Position numbers and translations under genes: made by a program
Notes under the pieces: generated by a model
Seen by the model: only the letters and a program-made list of their open reading frames with translations
What the model was told of the DNA's origin: nothing
The model's database searches: none
Origin: Chloroflexota bacterium
GTDB taxonomy: Bacteria > Chloroflexota > Limnocylindria > P2-11E
Assembly: GCA_005883775.1 (NCBI GenBank)
Contig: VBEU01000013.1
Location: 1 to 19,926 of the forward strand
DNA length: 19,926 nucleotides
Direction of reading: 5' to 3'
Part shown: positions 6,836 to 14,276 of the stretch, piece by piece
Layout: every line of letters begins with the position of its first letter
Position numbering within the stretch: position 1 is the stretch's first letter

Positions 6836-9370
6836 GTGGAGACACTCAACGACATCCTGGAAGAGTCCGCCAGGAAGTTCAGCACGAAGGACGCGTTCAC
6901 GATCCGGCCGGGGTTCCGCACGCGCGCTTGGTCCTACCGCGATCTGAACGACATCGTCCCGCGCGTCGCGCGTTACCTGAAGGAGAGCGGGCTCCGGCAG
7001 GGCGACCGCGTCGTGATCTGGGGCGTGAACCGACCCGAATACGGGATCGCGTTCCTGGCCGCGCTACGGCTCGGCGCCGTCCTCGTCCCGCTCGACGTCA
7101 ACTCGATGCCCGACTTCGCGCAGAAGATCGCCGAGCGGACTCGCGCGAGCGCGGCGATCGTCTCCGCGCAGACCGCGGAGCGCGCAAAGGCCCTTGGCCT
7201 GCCGCTTCATCTGATGGAGGCGCTGCCCGATCTCTCTCGTCAATGCGCGCCGCTCGACAAGGCGCCGATAACGGAGGCCGACCTCGCCGAAGTGGTCTTC
7301 ACCTCGGGGACCACCGGCGATCCAAAGGGAGCGATGCTCACCCATCGCAACGTCCTGTCGAATGCGATGTCCGCCGCGCAGGTCTTCCCGATCGGTCCGA
7401 AGATGCGTCTTCTCTCGTTCCTGCCGCTGTCGCACATGTTCGAGCAGCTCGGCGGGTTCTTCTGCGTCCTGCTCACGGGCGCGTCGGTCATCTACCCGAC
7501 GAGCCGGCAGCCCGCGGTAATCCGAAGGACGTTCAAAGAGCGCAAGGTCTCGATGGTGCTCATCACACCCGCGGTCGTGAAGTCGCTGATGCTGGCCATC
7601 GAGCGAAACGCCGAGGCGCAGGGCAGGACGAAGCTCTTCGGGACGCTGCGCGGCGTCGCACGCCACCTGCCGATGCCGATCAGACGCGCGCTGTTCTTCA
7701 GCGTCCATCGCCAGTTCGGCGGTCGTTTCCGCTACATCGTGTCCGGCGGCGCCGCTCTCGATCCCGCGCTCGGCCAGTCGTGGCGCGAGCTCGGCATCGA
7801 AGTCATCCAGGGATACGGCACCACCGAGTGCTCGCCGGGTATTAGCTTCAACCGCCTCGGGCTCAACCGTCTCGGCTCGGTCGGCACGCCGCTGCCGGGT
7901 GTCGAGGTCAAGATTGCCGAAGACGGAGAGGTCCTCGCTCGGGGCGCCAACGTGTTCAAGGGCTATTGGGAGAACGAGGAGGCTACGAGGGCCGTCCTCG
8001 ACAAGGACGGGTGGTACCACACCGGCGACCTCGGCGCGCTCGACGCGGAGGGCTTTCTCTGGCTGCACGGCCGCAAGAAGGACATGATCGTCCTCGCGGA
8101 CGGCACCAAGGTCTACCCCGAAGACATCGAGAACACCCTCGCCGCCGATCCGCGCATCGAGGCCATCGCGACGCCGCTCCGACCCGAGGTCGCGACGATC
8201 GTCGGTCTGCAGCGGCCCGGCGAAGACATGCAGGTCCACGGCGTCTTCCTCGTCAAGGATCCGGCACAGGTCGCGGCGATCGTGCGGGACGCGAACACGA
8301 AGCTCTCGGGCAGCCAGCAGATCCGCGGTTGGACCATCTGGCCCGAGGACGAGTTCCCGACGACACCGACGCAGAAGGTGAAGAAGCGCCTCGTGATCGA
8401 GGAGCTCCTCAACATGGGGCGCGTCGATCAGGCGAAGGCGGCCACCTCGGAGCGCACAGTGACGCGCGAGCTTACCGAGGTCGAAACACTCATCGCGCAG
8501 GCGGCGAACGTTCCGCCGGCTGCTGTCCATCCCGGCGCAACGCTCTCGGCGGACCTCGGTCTCGACTCGCTCGGGCGCGTCGACCTCCTCGGCGCGATCG
8601 AGGAGGAGCTCGGCGCGTACATCGACGACGCGGCGGTCGAGCCGAACGCGACCGTGGCGGATCTCGAGCGCATGGTCGCCGACGCTCGCGACGTCAAGCG
8701 CGACACCGGCATCTACGGGTGGCCGCTCAGCCCGCTCGTGCGCTCGTTCGGTCTGTTGCTGCAACAGACGCTCGTGTACCCACTGGTGCACGTCTTCTAC
8801 AAAGTGAAAATCACCGGACAGGAGAAGCTGCACGGCTTGCGCGGTCCGGTGATGTTCGCGCCGAACCACTGCCTGCACTGGGACAACGGGATCATCCTCA
8901 TGGCCATTCCGCTCTCCTGGCGCTGGAAGCTCGCGGTCGCCGCCGCCGCGGACGACGTCTTCGGCAACAAGCTGAACGGATTTGCGTCGTCGATCCTGGC
9001 GAACGCGTTCCCTCTGGCGCGCGAGGGCGCCATCCGCCGCAGCCTCGAGCTCCTGGGTGCGCGGCTCGATCGGCACTTTTCTGTGCTCATCTACCCCGAG
9101 GGAAAGCTAACGATCGGCGGGCCGATGCAGCCCTTCAAGTCCGGGACCGGACTCATCGCAGTCGAAGGTGCCACGCCAGTCGTCCCGATGAAGCTGAAGA
9201 TCGGCAAAGTCTCCGTGCTCGATCACCTTGATCGGAAATGGGAAGCAGCTCGCTCGAACGGCTGGCGCGGCGACGTCGAGGTGGTGTTCGGCGACCCGAT
9301 CTATTTCCCGGCCGGTACGTCCGCGGGCGACGCGACTGCCAAATTGCAGGCGGCGGTGGCGGCGCTCTGA
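6836..9370 (+). CDS. Acyl-activating enzyme - acyl carrier protein - PlsC acyltransferase fusion
   Basis: An 844-aa, three-domain protein. Residues ~1-530 are an ATP-dependent acyl-CoA/acyl-ACP synthetase: the P-loop T156-S-G-T-T-G-D-P-K-G165, G-Y-G-T-T-E, G-W-Y-H-T-G-D-L, R-K-K-D-M-I-V-L-A-D-G, and the A10 lysine Lys514. Residues ~545-625 form an acyl carrier protein with the phosphopantetheine site Ser578 in L-G-L-D-S-L. Residues ~640-844 form a PlsC-type glycerolipid acyltransferase with His678-x4-Asp683, Y-P-E755-G and P-F-K-S-G-T-G. The likely reaction path is fatty-acid activation, loading on the built-in ACP and transfer to a lysolipid, as in E. coli Aas, although Aas has the opposite domain order and no ACP. 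GTG start at 6836 after a purine-rich GGGGGAAGG. The last codons overlap the next gene as CTGA. Confidence 0.93.
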   Translation: METLNDILEESARKFSTKDAFTIRPGFRTRAWSYRDLNDIVPRVARYLKESGLRQGDRVVIWGVNRPEYGIAFLAALRLGAVLVPLDVNSMPDFAQKIAERTRASAAIVSAQTAERAKALGLPLHLMEALPDLSRQCAPLDKAPITEADLAEVVFTSGTTGDPKGAMLTHRNVLSNAMSAAQVFPIGPKMRLLSFLPLSHMFEQLGGFFCVLLTGASVIYPTSRQPAVIRRTFKERKVSMVLITPAVVKSLMLAIERNAEAQGRTKLFGTLRGVARHLPMPIRRALFFSVHRQFGGRFRYIVSGGAALDPALGQSWRELGIEVIQGYGTTECSPGISFNRLGLNRLGSVGTPLPGVEVKIAEDGEVLARGANVFKGYWENEEATRAVLDKDGWYHTGDLGALDAEGFLWLHGRKKDMIVLADGTKVYPEDIENTLAADPRIEAIATPLRPEVATIVGLQRPGEDMQVHGVFLVKDPAQVAAIVRDANTKLSGSQQIRGWTIWPEDEFPTTPTQKVKKRLVIEELLNMGRVDQAKAATSERTVTRELTEVETLIAQAANVPPAAVHPGATLSADLGLDSLGRVDLLGAIEEELGAYIDDAAVEPNATVADLERMVADARDVKRDTGIYGWPLSPLVRSFGLLLQQTLVYPLVHVFYKVKITGQEKLHGLRGPVMFAPNHCLHWDNGIILMAIPLSWRWKLAVAAAADDVFGNKLNGFASSILANAFPLAREGAIRRSLELLGARLDRHFSVLIYPEGKLTIGGPMQPFKSGTGLIAVEGATPVVPMKLKIGKVSVLDHLDRKWEAARSNGWRGDVEVVFGDPIYFPAGTSAGDATAKLQAAVAAL

Positions 9371-9783
9371 GGACGTCTCGCGAGACCTCGGTCATCGTCC
9401 GCCGCGGCGACGATTTCCTCATGCTCCACCGCGCGGTCGAGGACTACTGGCACGTCGTCGCGGGCGTCGTCGAGGACGGCGAGACATTCGCCGAAGCCGC
9501 GGCCCGCGAGCTGCGCGAGGAGACGGGGCTCGATGCGCCCGTCGCGGAGGTTCGGATGCGGCAGAGCTACCGCGTGCCCGACGAGATCCGCAACGAATAT
9601 CTCGGCGGAGTCGACGAGGTCGCGATCGAGAACTTCACGATCGCGGTGCCAGGGGGTTGGGAGCCCGTCCTCAACGAGGAGCACGACCACTACCGCTGGC
9701 TGAGCCTGGCGGACGCGATCGCGATCGCTCACTGGCCCGAGACAAAGGAGGTCCTCGCTGCGGTCGCCGCGTCGTTCTCTTGA
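9367..9783 (+). CDS. Nudix hydrolase with probable CTG start
   Basis: A 138-aa Nudix protein with an intact box at residues 33-55 (G33, E39, R47-E48-L-R-E51-E52-T-G-L). Homology-like sequence begins right at R-E-T-S-V-I-V-R-R-G. There is no ATG, GTG or TTG between the end of the upstream gene and the box-proximal Met at residue 19, which is too late because it would cut the first beta strand. CTG at 9367 overlaps the TGA of the fusion gene (CTGA), so re-initiation at a CTG codon is the simplest reading. An ATG at 9238 exists in frame, but the sequence after it is a Gly/Arg-rich shadow of the PlsC domain. The substrate is unknown. The 3' end overlaps the convergent asparaginase gene by 113 bp. 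Confidence 0.82.
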   Translation: MRTSRETSVIVRRGDDFLMLHRAVEDYWHVVAGVVEDGETFAEAAARELREETGLDAPVAEVRMRQSYRVPDEIRNEYLGGVDEVAIENFTIAVPGGWEPVLNEEHDHYRWLSLADAIAIAHWPETKEVLAAVAASFS

Positions 9784-10687
9784 CAAGCATTCGCGCGACC
9801 AGCACCGGCTCTTCCATCCGCGTAGTCATCCACACGTAGCGGCGGCCCTCGCGGTTCGTCGCCGATGCGTGTACGCCTTTCGGGCTGAGCACGACGATGT
9901 TGAACGCGGCATCCTCGAGCTCGTTCGCGTCGGCGATCGCCGCGCGCGCGACCATGTCCGGTGGCATTCCCGACGCGAGCCGGTCGACCGCCGTCTTCGC
10001 CGTGACGTTACGGATCGCGAGCTCGCCATAGCCCGTGCATGCCGCGGCGCCGTAACGCGAGTCGCAGTAGTTGCCCGCGCCGACGACCGGCGAGTCGCCG
10101 ACGCGGCCCGGGTACTTGTAGGCCCAGCCGCTGGTCGTTACGGCGGAGGCGAGGTCGCCATGACCGTCGATAGCCAGGAAGTTCACGGTGCCGCGCTCCT
10201 CGCGCACGGTCTTGCGCACGATCGGCAGGAGCTTTGACCGGCGACGGACGCTCGCCGGTGTTTCGCCGACCGAGCGAAGGCGCTCCACCCACAGCTTGCG
10301 GGTCGACGGCGTCAGGTTCTCTGTGGTTTCCGCGCCGATCTCACGCGCGAACCGCGCGGCGCCGTCTCCGACGATGAAAACGTGCGGCGTGCGCTCCATC
10401 ACCGCCCGAGCGACGGAGATCGGATGGAGATAACCCTTGAGTGCGGCCACCGCCCCGCTGCGATGGGTTGTTCCGTCGACGATCGAGGCGTCGAGCTCGA
10501 CCTCGCCGAGCACGTTCGGCTTCCCGCCGCGGCCGACGCTCGTATCGGTGATATCGGCCTCGATGACCTTCGCGCACGCTTCGACCGCGTCGAGAGCCGA
10601 GCCACCGCGCGCGAGAACGCGCATGCCGGCCGGAAGCGCGGACGCGCCGTTGCCGCTCGCCACGATGACTCCCGTCACGCGCGGCAC
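9671..10687 (-). CDS. Isoaspartyl peptidase/L-asparaginase family Ntn-hydrolase
   Basis: A 338-aa protein of the glycosylasparaginase/plant-type asparaginase family (N-terminal nucleophile hydrolases), which self-cleave to expose a Thr nucleophile. The active-site segment A-V-T-T-S-G-W is followed by P-G-R-V-G-D-S-P and G-A-G-N-Y-C-D. From memory, subfamilies with V-(S/T)-T-S-G-W use the first of these hydroxyl residues, here Thr184. G-G-S-A-L-D-A-V near residue 28 is the usual N-terminal motif. Conserved sequence seems to end near V-A-R-M-L-V-K-R. The last ~35 residues are Arg/Pro/Ser-rich and overlap the Nudix gene in antisense, so they may be extra read-through. The GTG at 10687 shares its first base with the stop of the FGE-like gene (TAGTG), implying coupling. 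Confidence 0.88.
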   Translation of the reverse strand: MPRVTGVIVASGNGASALPAGMRVLARGGSALDAVEACAKVIEADITDTSVGRGGKPNVLGEVELDASIVDGTTHRSGAVAALKGYLHPISVARAVMERTPHVFIVGDGAARFAREIGAETTENLTPSTRKLWVERLRSVGETPASVRRRSKLLPIVRKTVREERGTVNFLAIDGHGDLASAVTTSGWAYKYPGRVGDSPVVGAGNYCDSRYGAAACTGYGELAIRNVTAKTAVDRLASGMPPDMVARAAIADANELEDAAFNIVVLSPKGVHASATNREGRRYVWMTTRMEEPVLVARMLVKRTTRRPQRGPPLSRASERSRSRPPGSASGSGRAPR

Positions 10688-11160
10688 TAGCGGCCGGTCA
10701 TCCCGCGGACGATGCGAAAGCCCACGTGCGCGAGATCATCACTCGCGAACACCCGTGCCGCCGGCTCGGCGCCGGTCCGGAGCACCCGGCCGCCCTCTTG
10801 CCAGCTGTTGGTCCACTCCCGCAGGACGCCGAGCTCCTCGAGCGTGCCCTGCGCCCGCGCAGCCTTCTCCCATTCCCGCTCGTCGGGAAGCCGGTAGATG
10901 CGACCGGTTCCGATCGTGAGCCAGCGGCAGTACGCGACCGCGTCGGCCCAGGACACGCCCTCGAGGGCACGATCCGCCCCGCGCCGTTTCTCGTCCCAGC
11001 CGATCGGCGGTTCGTGGCGTGTCGCGTCCACGAACATCGCGTACTCACCCACGGACACCGGCTTTCGCGCGATGGCAAAAACATTTACGTGCTCGGTTCG
11101 CGGAGGATCACCCAGCAGCGCATCCCCCGCCGGCACGACGACGACGTCCGGCTCGACCAT
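10687..11160 (-). CDS. Compact formylglycine-generating-enzyme (SUMF1/FGE-sulfatase) domain protein
   Basis: A 157-aa protein with the FGE-sulfatase fold hallmarks: V-V-V-V-P-A-G-D near residue 6, K-P-V-S-V-G-E-Y-A-M-F (33-43), V-S-W-A-D-A-V-A-Y-C-R-W (69-80), Y-R-L-P-D-E-R-E-W-E-K-A-A-R (89-102), R-E-W-T-N-S (114-119) and G-F-R-I-V-R (147-152). Typical members have 220-300 residues, so this is a reduced form with a shortened middle. The paired copper-binding cysteines of true FGEs are not visible, since only Cys78 remains, so sulfatase activation is unlikely and a binding or other non-catalytic role is possible. ATG at 11160 follows TAGGGT with 8 nt between. It is the first gene of a two-gene unit with the asparaginase. 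Confidence 0.8.
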   Translation of the reverse strand: MVEPDVVVVPAGDALLGDPPRTEHVNVFAIARKPVSVGEYAMFVDATRHEPPIGWDEKRRGADRALEGVSWADAVAYCRWLTIGTGRIYRLPDEREWEKAARAQGTLEELGVLREWTNSWQEGGRVLRTGAEPAARVFASDDLAHVGFRIVRGMTGR

Positions 11161-11168
11161 CGCGGCTA

Positions 11169-11174
11169 ACCCTA
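11169..11174 (-). promoter_or_regulatory. -10 element TAGGGT upstream of the FGE-like gene
   Basis: TAGGGT on the minus strand ends 8 nt before ATG 11160. No Shine-Dalgarno lies in the intervening bases, which fits a leader of only about two bases or none. Confidence 0.4.
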
Positions 11175-11184
11175 CTAACTCGCG

Positions 11185-11216
11185 CGGGGGAGTACGCGCT
11201 CGGGGGAGTACGCGCG
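11185..11216 (+). repeat. Two tandem 16-bp units (CGGGGGAGTACGCGCT/G)
   Basis: The 16-bp unit occurs at 11185-11200 and 11201-11216 with 15 of 16 bases identical, and a partial third copy (CGGGAG) runs up to ATG 11223. It sits between the divergent FGE-like gene and the small plus-strand gene. It may be an operator with two sites one and a half helical turns apart, or a simple slippage product. Confidence 0.55.
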
Positions 11217-11222
11217 CGGGAG

Positions 11223-11450
11223 ATGCACTTCACCCCTGGGGCCGATGGCGAGGGAGCGCCGCCGTGCGAACTTATCGCCATGAACAACATTGGTTACGCG
11301 GCGGTCTGGAGCGCGAAGCTGATCTCAGTGCCACAGATGCAGGTTGCGGCGATCGAGCCGGTCAACATCGTGATGCGCGTCGTCTACAACACCCTGGACG
11401 GGATCATCAACGACTACTTCGTGATCACCGCGAGCGTCGCGAAGCGCTAG
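11223..11450 (+). CDS. Small conserved-looking protein of unknown function
   Basis: A 75-aa reading frame with codon use like its neighbours (mostly G or C in third position) through its second half, where residues such as I-E-P-V-N-I-V-M-R-V-V-Y-N-T-L-D-G-I-I-N-D-Y-F look like a structured domain. ATG 11223 is the first plausible start after the tandem repeat, and ATG 11280 (M-N-N-I-G-Y) is an alternative. The frame stays open further upstream but has no start codon there before the divergent gene. I do not recognise a family. It might be the 3' remnant of a longer gene. It is convergent with fadD, with an 18-bp gap that runs into a short GC hairpin (CCGGC-TCAC-GCCGG, 11464-11477). Confidence 0.5.
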   Translation: MHFTPGADGEGAPPCELIAMNNIGYAAVWSAKLISVPQMQVAAIEPVNIVMRVVYNTLDGIINDYFVITASVAKR

Positions 11451-11468
11451 CGACCTCGAGCCTCCGGC

Positions 11469-13205
11469 TCACGCCGGGACAGCAGTCTTCCGCTTCGCCT
11501 TGTCTTCCTGCGCGAGCTGCCGGCGAAGCGTCTTGCCGATGAGCGTCTTCGGCAGCGAGTCGCGGAACTCGATCTCTTTCGGCCGTTTGAATGGCGCAAG
11601 GTGCTTCTCGCAATGGGCGCGAATGTCTTCCGCTGTCGCGGTCGCGCCGGGCTTGAGTACCACGAACGCCTTCACCTCCTCACCCTTGATCGGATGCGGC
11701 ACGCCGATCGCGGCCGCGTCCATCACCGCATGGTGCGTGAAGAGGGCCTCCTCGACTTCGCGCGGATACACGTTGAAGCCCGAGACGATGATCATTTCCT
11801 TTTTGCGGTCGACGATGGAGACGTATCCCTCAGGGTCGACCGTCGCGATGTCGCCGGTGTAGAGCCAGCCGTTGCGGATGGTCTGAGCGGTCTCGTCGGG
11901 TCGCTTGTAGTAGCCGTCCATGAGCTGCGGCCCTCGGAGGATGAGCTCGCCCGGCTCGCCGGGTGGCATCTCCTGTTCGCTGGTCTCGAGGTCGACGATC
12001 TTCGACTCGACGTCAGGGTAGGGGACCCCGATCGACCCGACCTTCTGCTTGCCTTGACCGAACAGTGGGTTGCAGTGGGTGACCGGCGCGGCCTCGGTGA
12101 GGCCGTAGCCTTCGACGAGGCTCGCGCCGGTGAGCTCGACGAATCTCCGGTGCGTTTCGACAAGGAGCGGCGCGGAGCCCGACACGCAGGCTTCGATCGA
12201 CTGAAGGTCGTACTTCTGCGCGAGTGGTGAGTTGTTGATCGCGTTGTAGATGCGCGGTGCTCCGCAGAAGAGCTTCGGGCGGTATCGCTGCACATCTTTG
12301 AGCACATGGTCGAGATCGAATTGCGGCTCGAGGATCATCGCGGCAGCGCCCTGTACCGCGAGGCTCATGACGACGGTAAGGCCGTAGACGTGGAAGAACG
12401 GCATCACTGCCATCGCCACGTCGGCGCCATCACGGAGGTTGGTGAACCACGCCCGGCACTGAAGCGTATTCGCGACGAGCGCACGGTGCGAGAGCATCGC
12501 GCCCTTGGAGATGCCGGTCGTGCCGCCGGTGTATTGAAGTACCGCGAGGTCATCCGGCCCGGTGCCGGCGTCGAATGGATCGGCCGGTGCCGAGAGCGCC
12601 TGGCGCATGGAGATCGCACCGGCGTCCCCGGCGAACGGTTGTCTGTGACCGTCCTTTTTCTCTTTCGCGAGCGTGAAGAGCAGCCGGAGGACCCGCGGCA
12701 TCTCCTCTTTGATGTTCGTGACGATCACGTGCTCGACCGCGGTGTTCGCCCGCGCGGCCTTCACGACCGGATAGAAGCGCGAAAGTGCGACGACGACCGT
12801 CGCACCGGAATCGGCGAGCTGGTGCTGAAGCTCCGGCGGGGTGTAGAGCGGGTTGCACGGCACGACGATCGCGCCCGCGCGGAGCGCTCCGTAGAACGCG
12901 ATCACGAACTGCGGCGAGTTCGGAAGGACGAGCGCCACGCGGTCGCCGGTCTTTACGCCAAGACGCCTCAGCCCATTGGCGAAGCGCCAGGCAGCCTCCG
13001 AGATGCTGCGGTACGAGCGCTTGCGGTTGAAGAAGATCGTCGCGGTCGAGTTCGGATGGTTCTCGGCTGCATCGTCGAGCATCGCTTGCAGCGGCACGCT
13101 CGGGTAGACGAGCGACGCTGGGACGTCGGGGTCGTAGTGCCGGGTCCACGGTTTTCCGCTGACCGGCGCGGCCTCTTTCGTCTCGACCTTGATCTTCGTA
13201 CCCAC
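11469..13205 (-). CDS. Long-chain fatty acid-CoA ligase (FadD-type)
   Basis: A 578-aa AMP-forming acyl-CoA synthetase that activates fatty acids for beta-oxidation or lipid synthesis. Motifs in order are P-loop T226-G-G-T-T-G-I-S-K-G235; G-Y-G-L-T-E-A-A-P-V; G-W-L-Y-T-G-D-I; D-R-K-K-E-M-I-I-V-S-G-F-N-V-Y-P; and the catalytic lysine in L-I-G-K-T-L-R-R near the C-terminus. Length and motif spacing are normal for FadD. GTG 13205 is directly adjacent to the TAA of the acyl-CoA dehydrogenase gene (TAA|GTG), so the two are co-transcribed, and together they would supply the first two steps of fatty acid oxidation. It is distinct from the fusion enzyme at 6836-9370. Confidence 0.93.
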   Translation of the reverse strand: MGTKIKVETKEAAPVSGKPWTRHYDPDVPASLVYPSVPLQAMLDDAAENHPNSTATIFFNRKRSYRSISEAAWRFANGLRRLGVKTGDRVALVLPNSPQFVIAFYGALRAGAIVVPCNPLYTPPELQHQLADSGATVVVALSRFYPVVKAARANTAVEHVIVTNIKEEMPRVLRLLFTLAKEKKDGHRQPFAGDAGAISMRQALSAPADPFDAGTGPDDLAVLQYTGGTTGISKGAMLSHRALVANTLQCRAWFTNLRDGADVAMAVMPFFHVYGLTVVMSLAVQGAAAMILEPQFDLDHVLKDVQRYRPKLFCGAPRIYNAINNSPLAQKYDLQSIEACVSGSAPLLVETHRRFVELTGASLVEGYGLTEAAPVTHCNPLFGQGKQKVGSIGVPYPDVESKIVDLETSEQEMPPGEPGELILRGPQLMDGYYKRPDETAQTIRNGWLYTGDIATVDPEGYVSIVDRKKEMIIVSGFNVYPREVEEALFTHHAVMDAAAIGVPHPIKGEEVKAFVVLKPGATATAEDIRAHCEKHLAPFKRPKEIEFRDSLPKTLIGKTLRRQLAQEDKAKRKTAVPA

Positions 13206-14276
13206 TTAGGCCTTCAACAGCTCCTCGGCGATGATCATCCGCTGCACTTCGCTCGTGCCCTCGTAGATCCGCAAAATTCGCGCGTCACGATAGGCGCGCT
13301 CCACCGGGGAATCCTTCATGTAGCCCATGCCGCCGTGGATCTGCAGGACGCGATCGACGACGCGGTTGGCCATCTCTGAGGCGTAGACCTTGACCATCGC
13401 GGCTTCGAGCGAGGCACGCTTTTTCTGGTCGAGCTTCCATGCCGCGTCGTAGACCATGAGCCGTGCGGCGTGGATCTCCACGGCGGAGTCCGCGAGCATC
13501 CACTGGATCGCCTGGTTCGCCGCGATCGGCTTGCCGAACTGCTGGCGGCGCTTGCTGTGCTCGATCGCGAGCTCGAGAAGATGCTGGCTCGACCCCACGG
13601 CTCCCGCCGCGAGGGAGACGCGTCCGATGTCGAGGGCTCCGAGCGCCGTCCGGAATCCGGCGCCGACCTGGCCACCGAGGACGTTCGCCTCGGGGACCTC
13701 GCAATCCTCGAAGATGAGCTCGCTGGTGTACGAGCCGCGCAGACCCATCTTCTCGTCGATCCTCCCGACGCGGAAACCCTTGAAGCCCTTCTCGACGATG
13801 AATCCGGTGATGCCACCCCGCGCGCCTTTTTCACGATCATTCGCGGCGTAGACGACGATGACGTCGGCGATGGGGCCGTTCGTCACCCAGATCTTGCTCC
13901 CGTTCAGGATCCAGCAGCCATTGCGTAGCGTCGCGCTCGTCTGGATCGACGCCGCGTCGGATCCGCTCGACGGTTCGGTGAGCGAGAACGCGGCGATCTT
14001 CTTTCCGGCGGCGAGATCCGGAAGATAGCGGCGCTTCTGATCTTCGGTGCCACCGAGGAAGATGGACATCGAGCCGATCGACGTATGCGCGCCGATGATG
14101 TTCGAGAACGCCGCGGAGGTGCGCCCGAACTGCTCCAGCGCGAGGCAGTAGCCGAGGTCGCCGGCACCGACGCCGCCGTACTCCTCCGGGAACGGAAGGC
14201 CGAAGAAGCCGAGCTGCCCCATCTCTTTGAGGACGTCGATCGGGATCTTGTCGGTCGCTTCGACCTCTTTCCACAT
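13206..14276 (-). CDS. Acyl-CoA dehydrogenase, apparently missing its N-terminal helix
   Basis: A 356-aa FAD-dependent acyl-CoA dehydrogenase that introduces the alpha-beta double bond. Visible are P-F-P-E-E-Y-G-G, the FAD/substrate segment S-L-T-E-P-S-S-G-S-D, W-V-T-N-G near residue 130, F-G-K-P-I with Q-A-I-Q-W, Q-I-H-G-G-M-G-Y and the catalytic Glu339 in Y-E-G-T-S-E. Family members usually carry about 25-30 more residues before the G-F-x-G-L-P-F-P region (the first helix, with an E-E-Q motif). Here an in-frame TAG lies 9 nt upstream of ATG 14276, and the DNA beyond it encodes the end of UbiE, so that helix is absent. The start lies inside the ubiE frame. Either a natural deletion or an assembly error joined the two genes. 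Confidence 0.85.
   Translation of the reverse strand: MWKEVEATDKIPIDVLKEMGQLGFFGLPFPEEYGGVGAGDLGYCLALEQFGRTSAAFSNIIGAHTSIGSMSIFLGGTEDQKRRYLPDLAAGKKIAAFSLTEPSSGSDAASIQTSATLRNGCWILNGSKIWVTNGPIADVIVVYAANDREKGARGGITGFIVEKGFKGFRVGRIDEKMGLRGSYTSELIFEDCEVPEANVLGGQVGAGFRTALGALDIGRVSLAAGAVGSSQHLLELAIEHSKRRQQFGKPIAANQAIQWMLADSAVEIHAARLMVYDAAWKLDQKKRASLEAAMVKVYASEMANRVVDRVLQIHGGMGYMKDSPVERAYRDARILRIYEGTSEVQRMIIAEELLKA

Noticed and set aside
7064..9076. A 670-codon open frame on the minus strand opposite the acyl-ligase fusion
   Set aside because: It is Arg/Asp/His-rich with no domain pattern and mirrors the codon structure of the real gene, whose motifs are complete. Long antisense frames are expected in high-GC DNA.
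9671..10687. Asparaginase lacking its Thr nucleophile, because only two Thr precede S-G-W
   Set aside because: As I recall, related bacterial members with V-(S/T)-T-S-G-W followed by P-G-R-(V/L)-G-D-S-P are normal for this subfamily, so Thr184 can serve.
13837..14268. C-terminal 140-codon tail of the ubiE frame as a real domain
   Set aside because: The sequence is Arg-rich and coincides with the well-conserved acyl-CoA dehydrogenase frame, so it is read-through after a lost stop rather than a domain.
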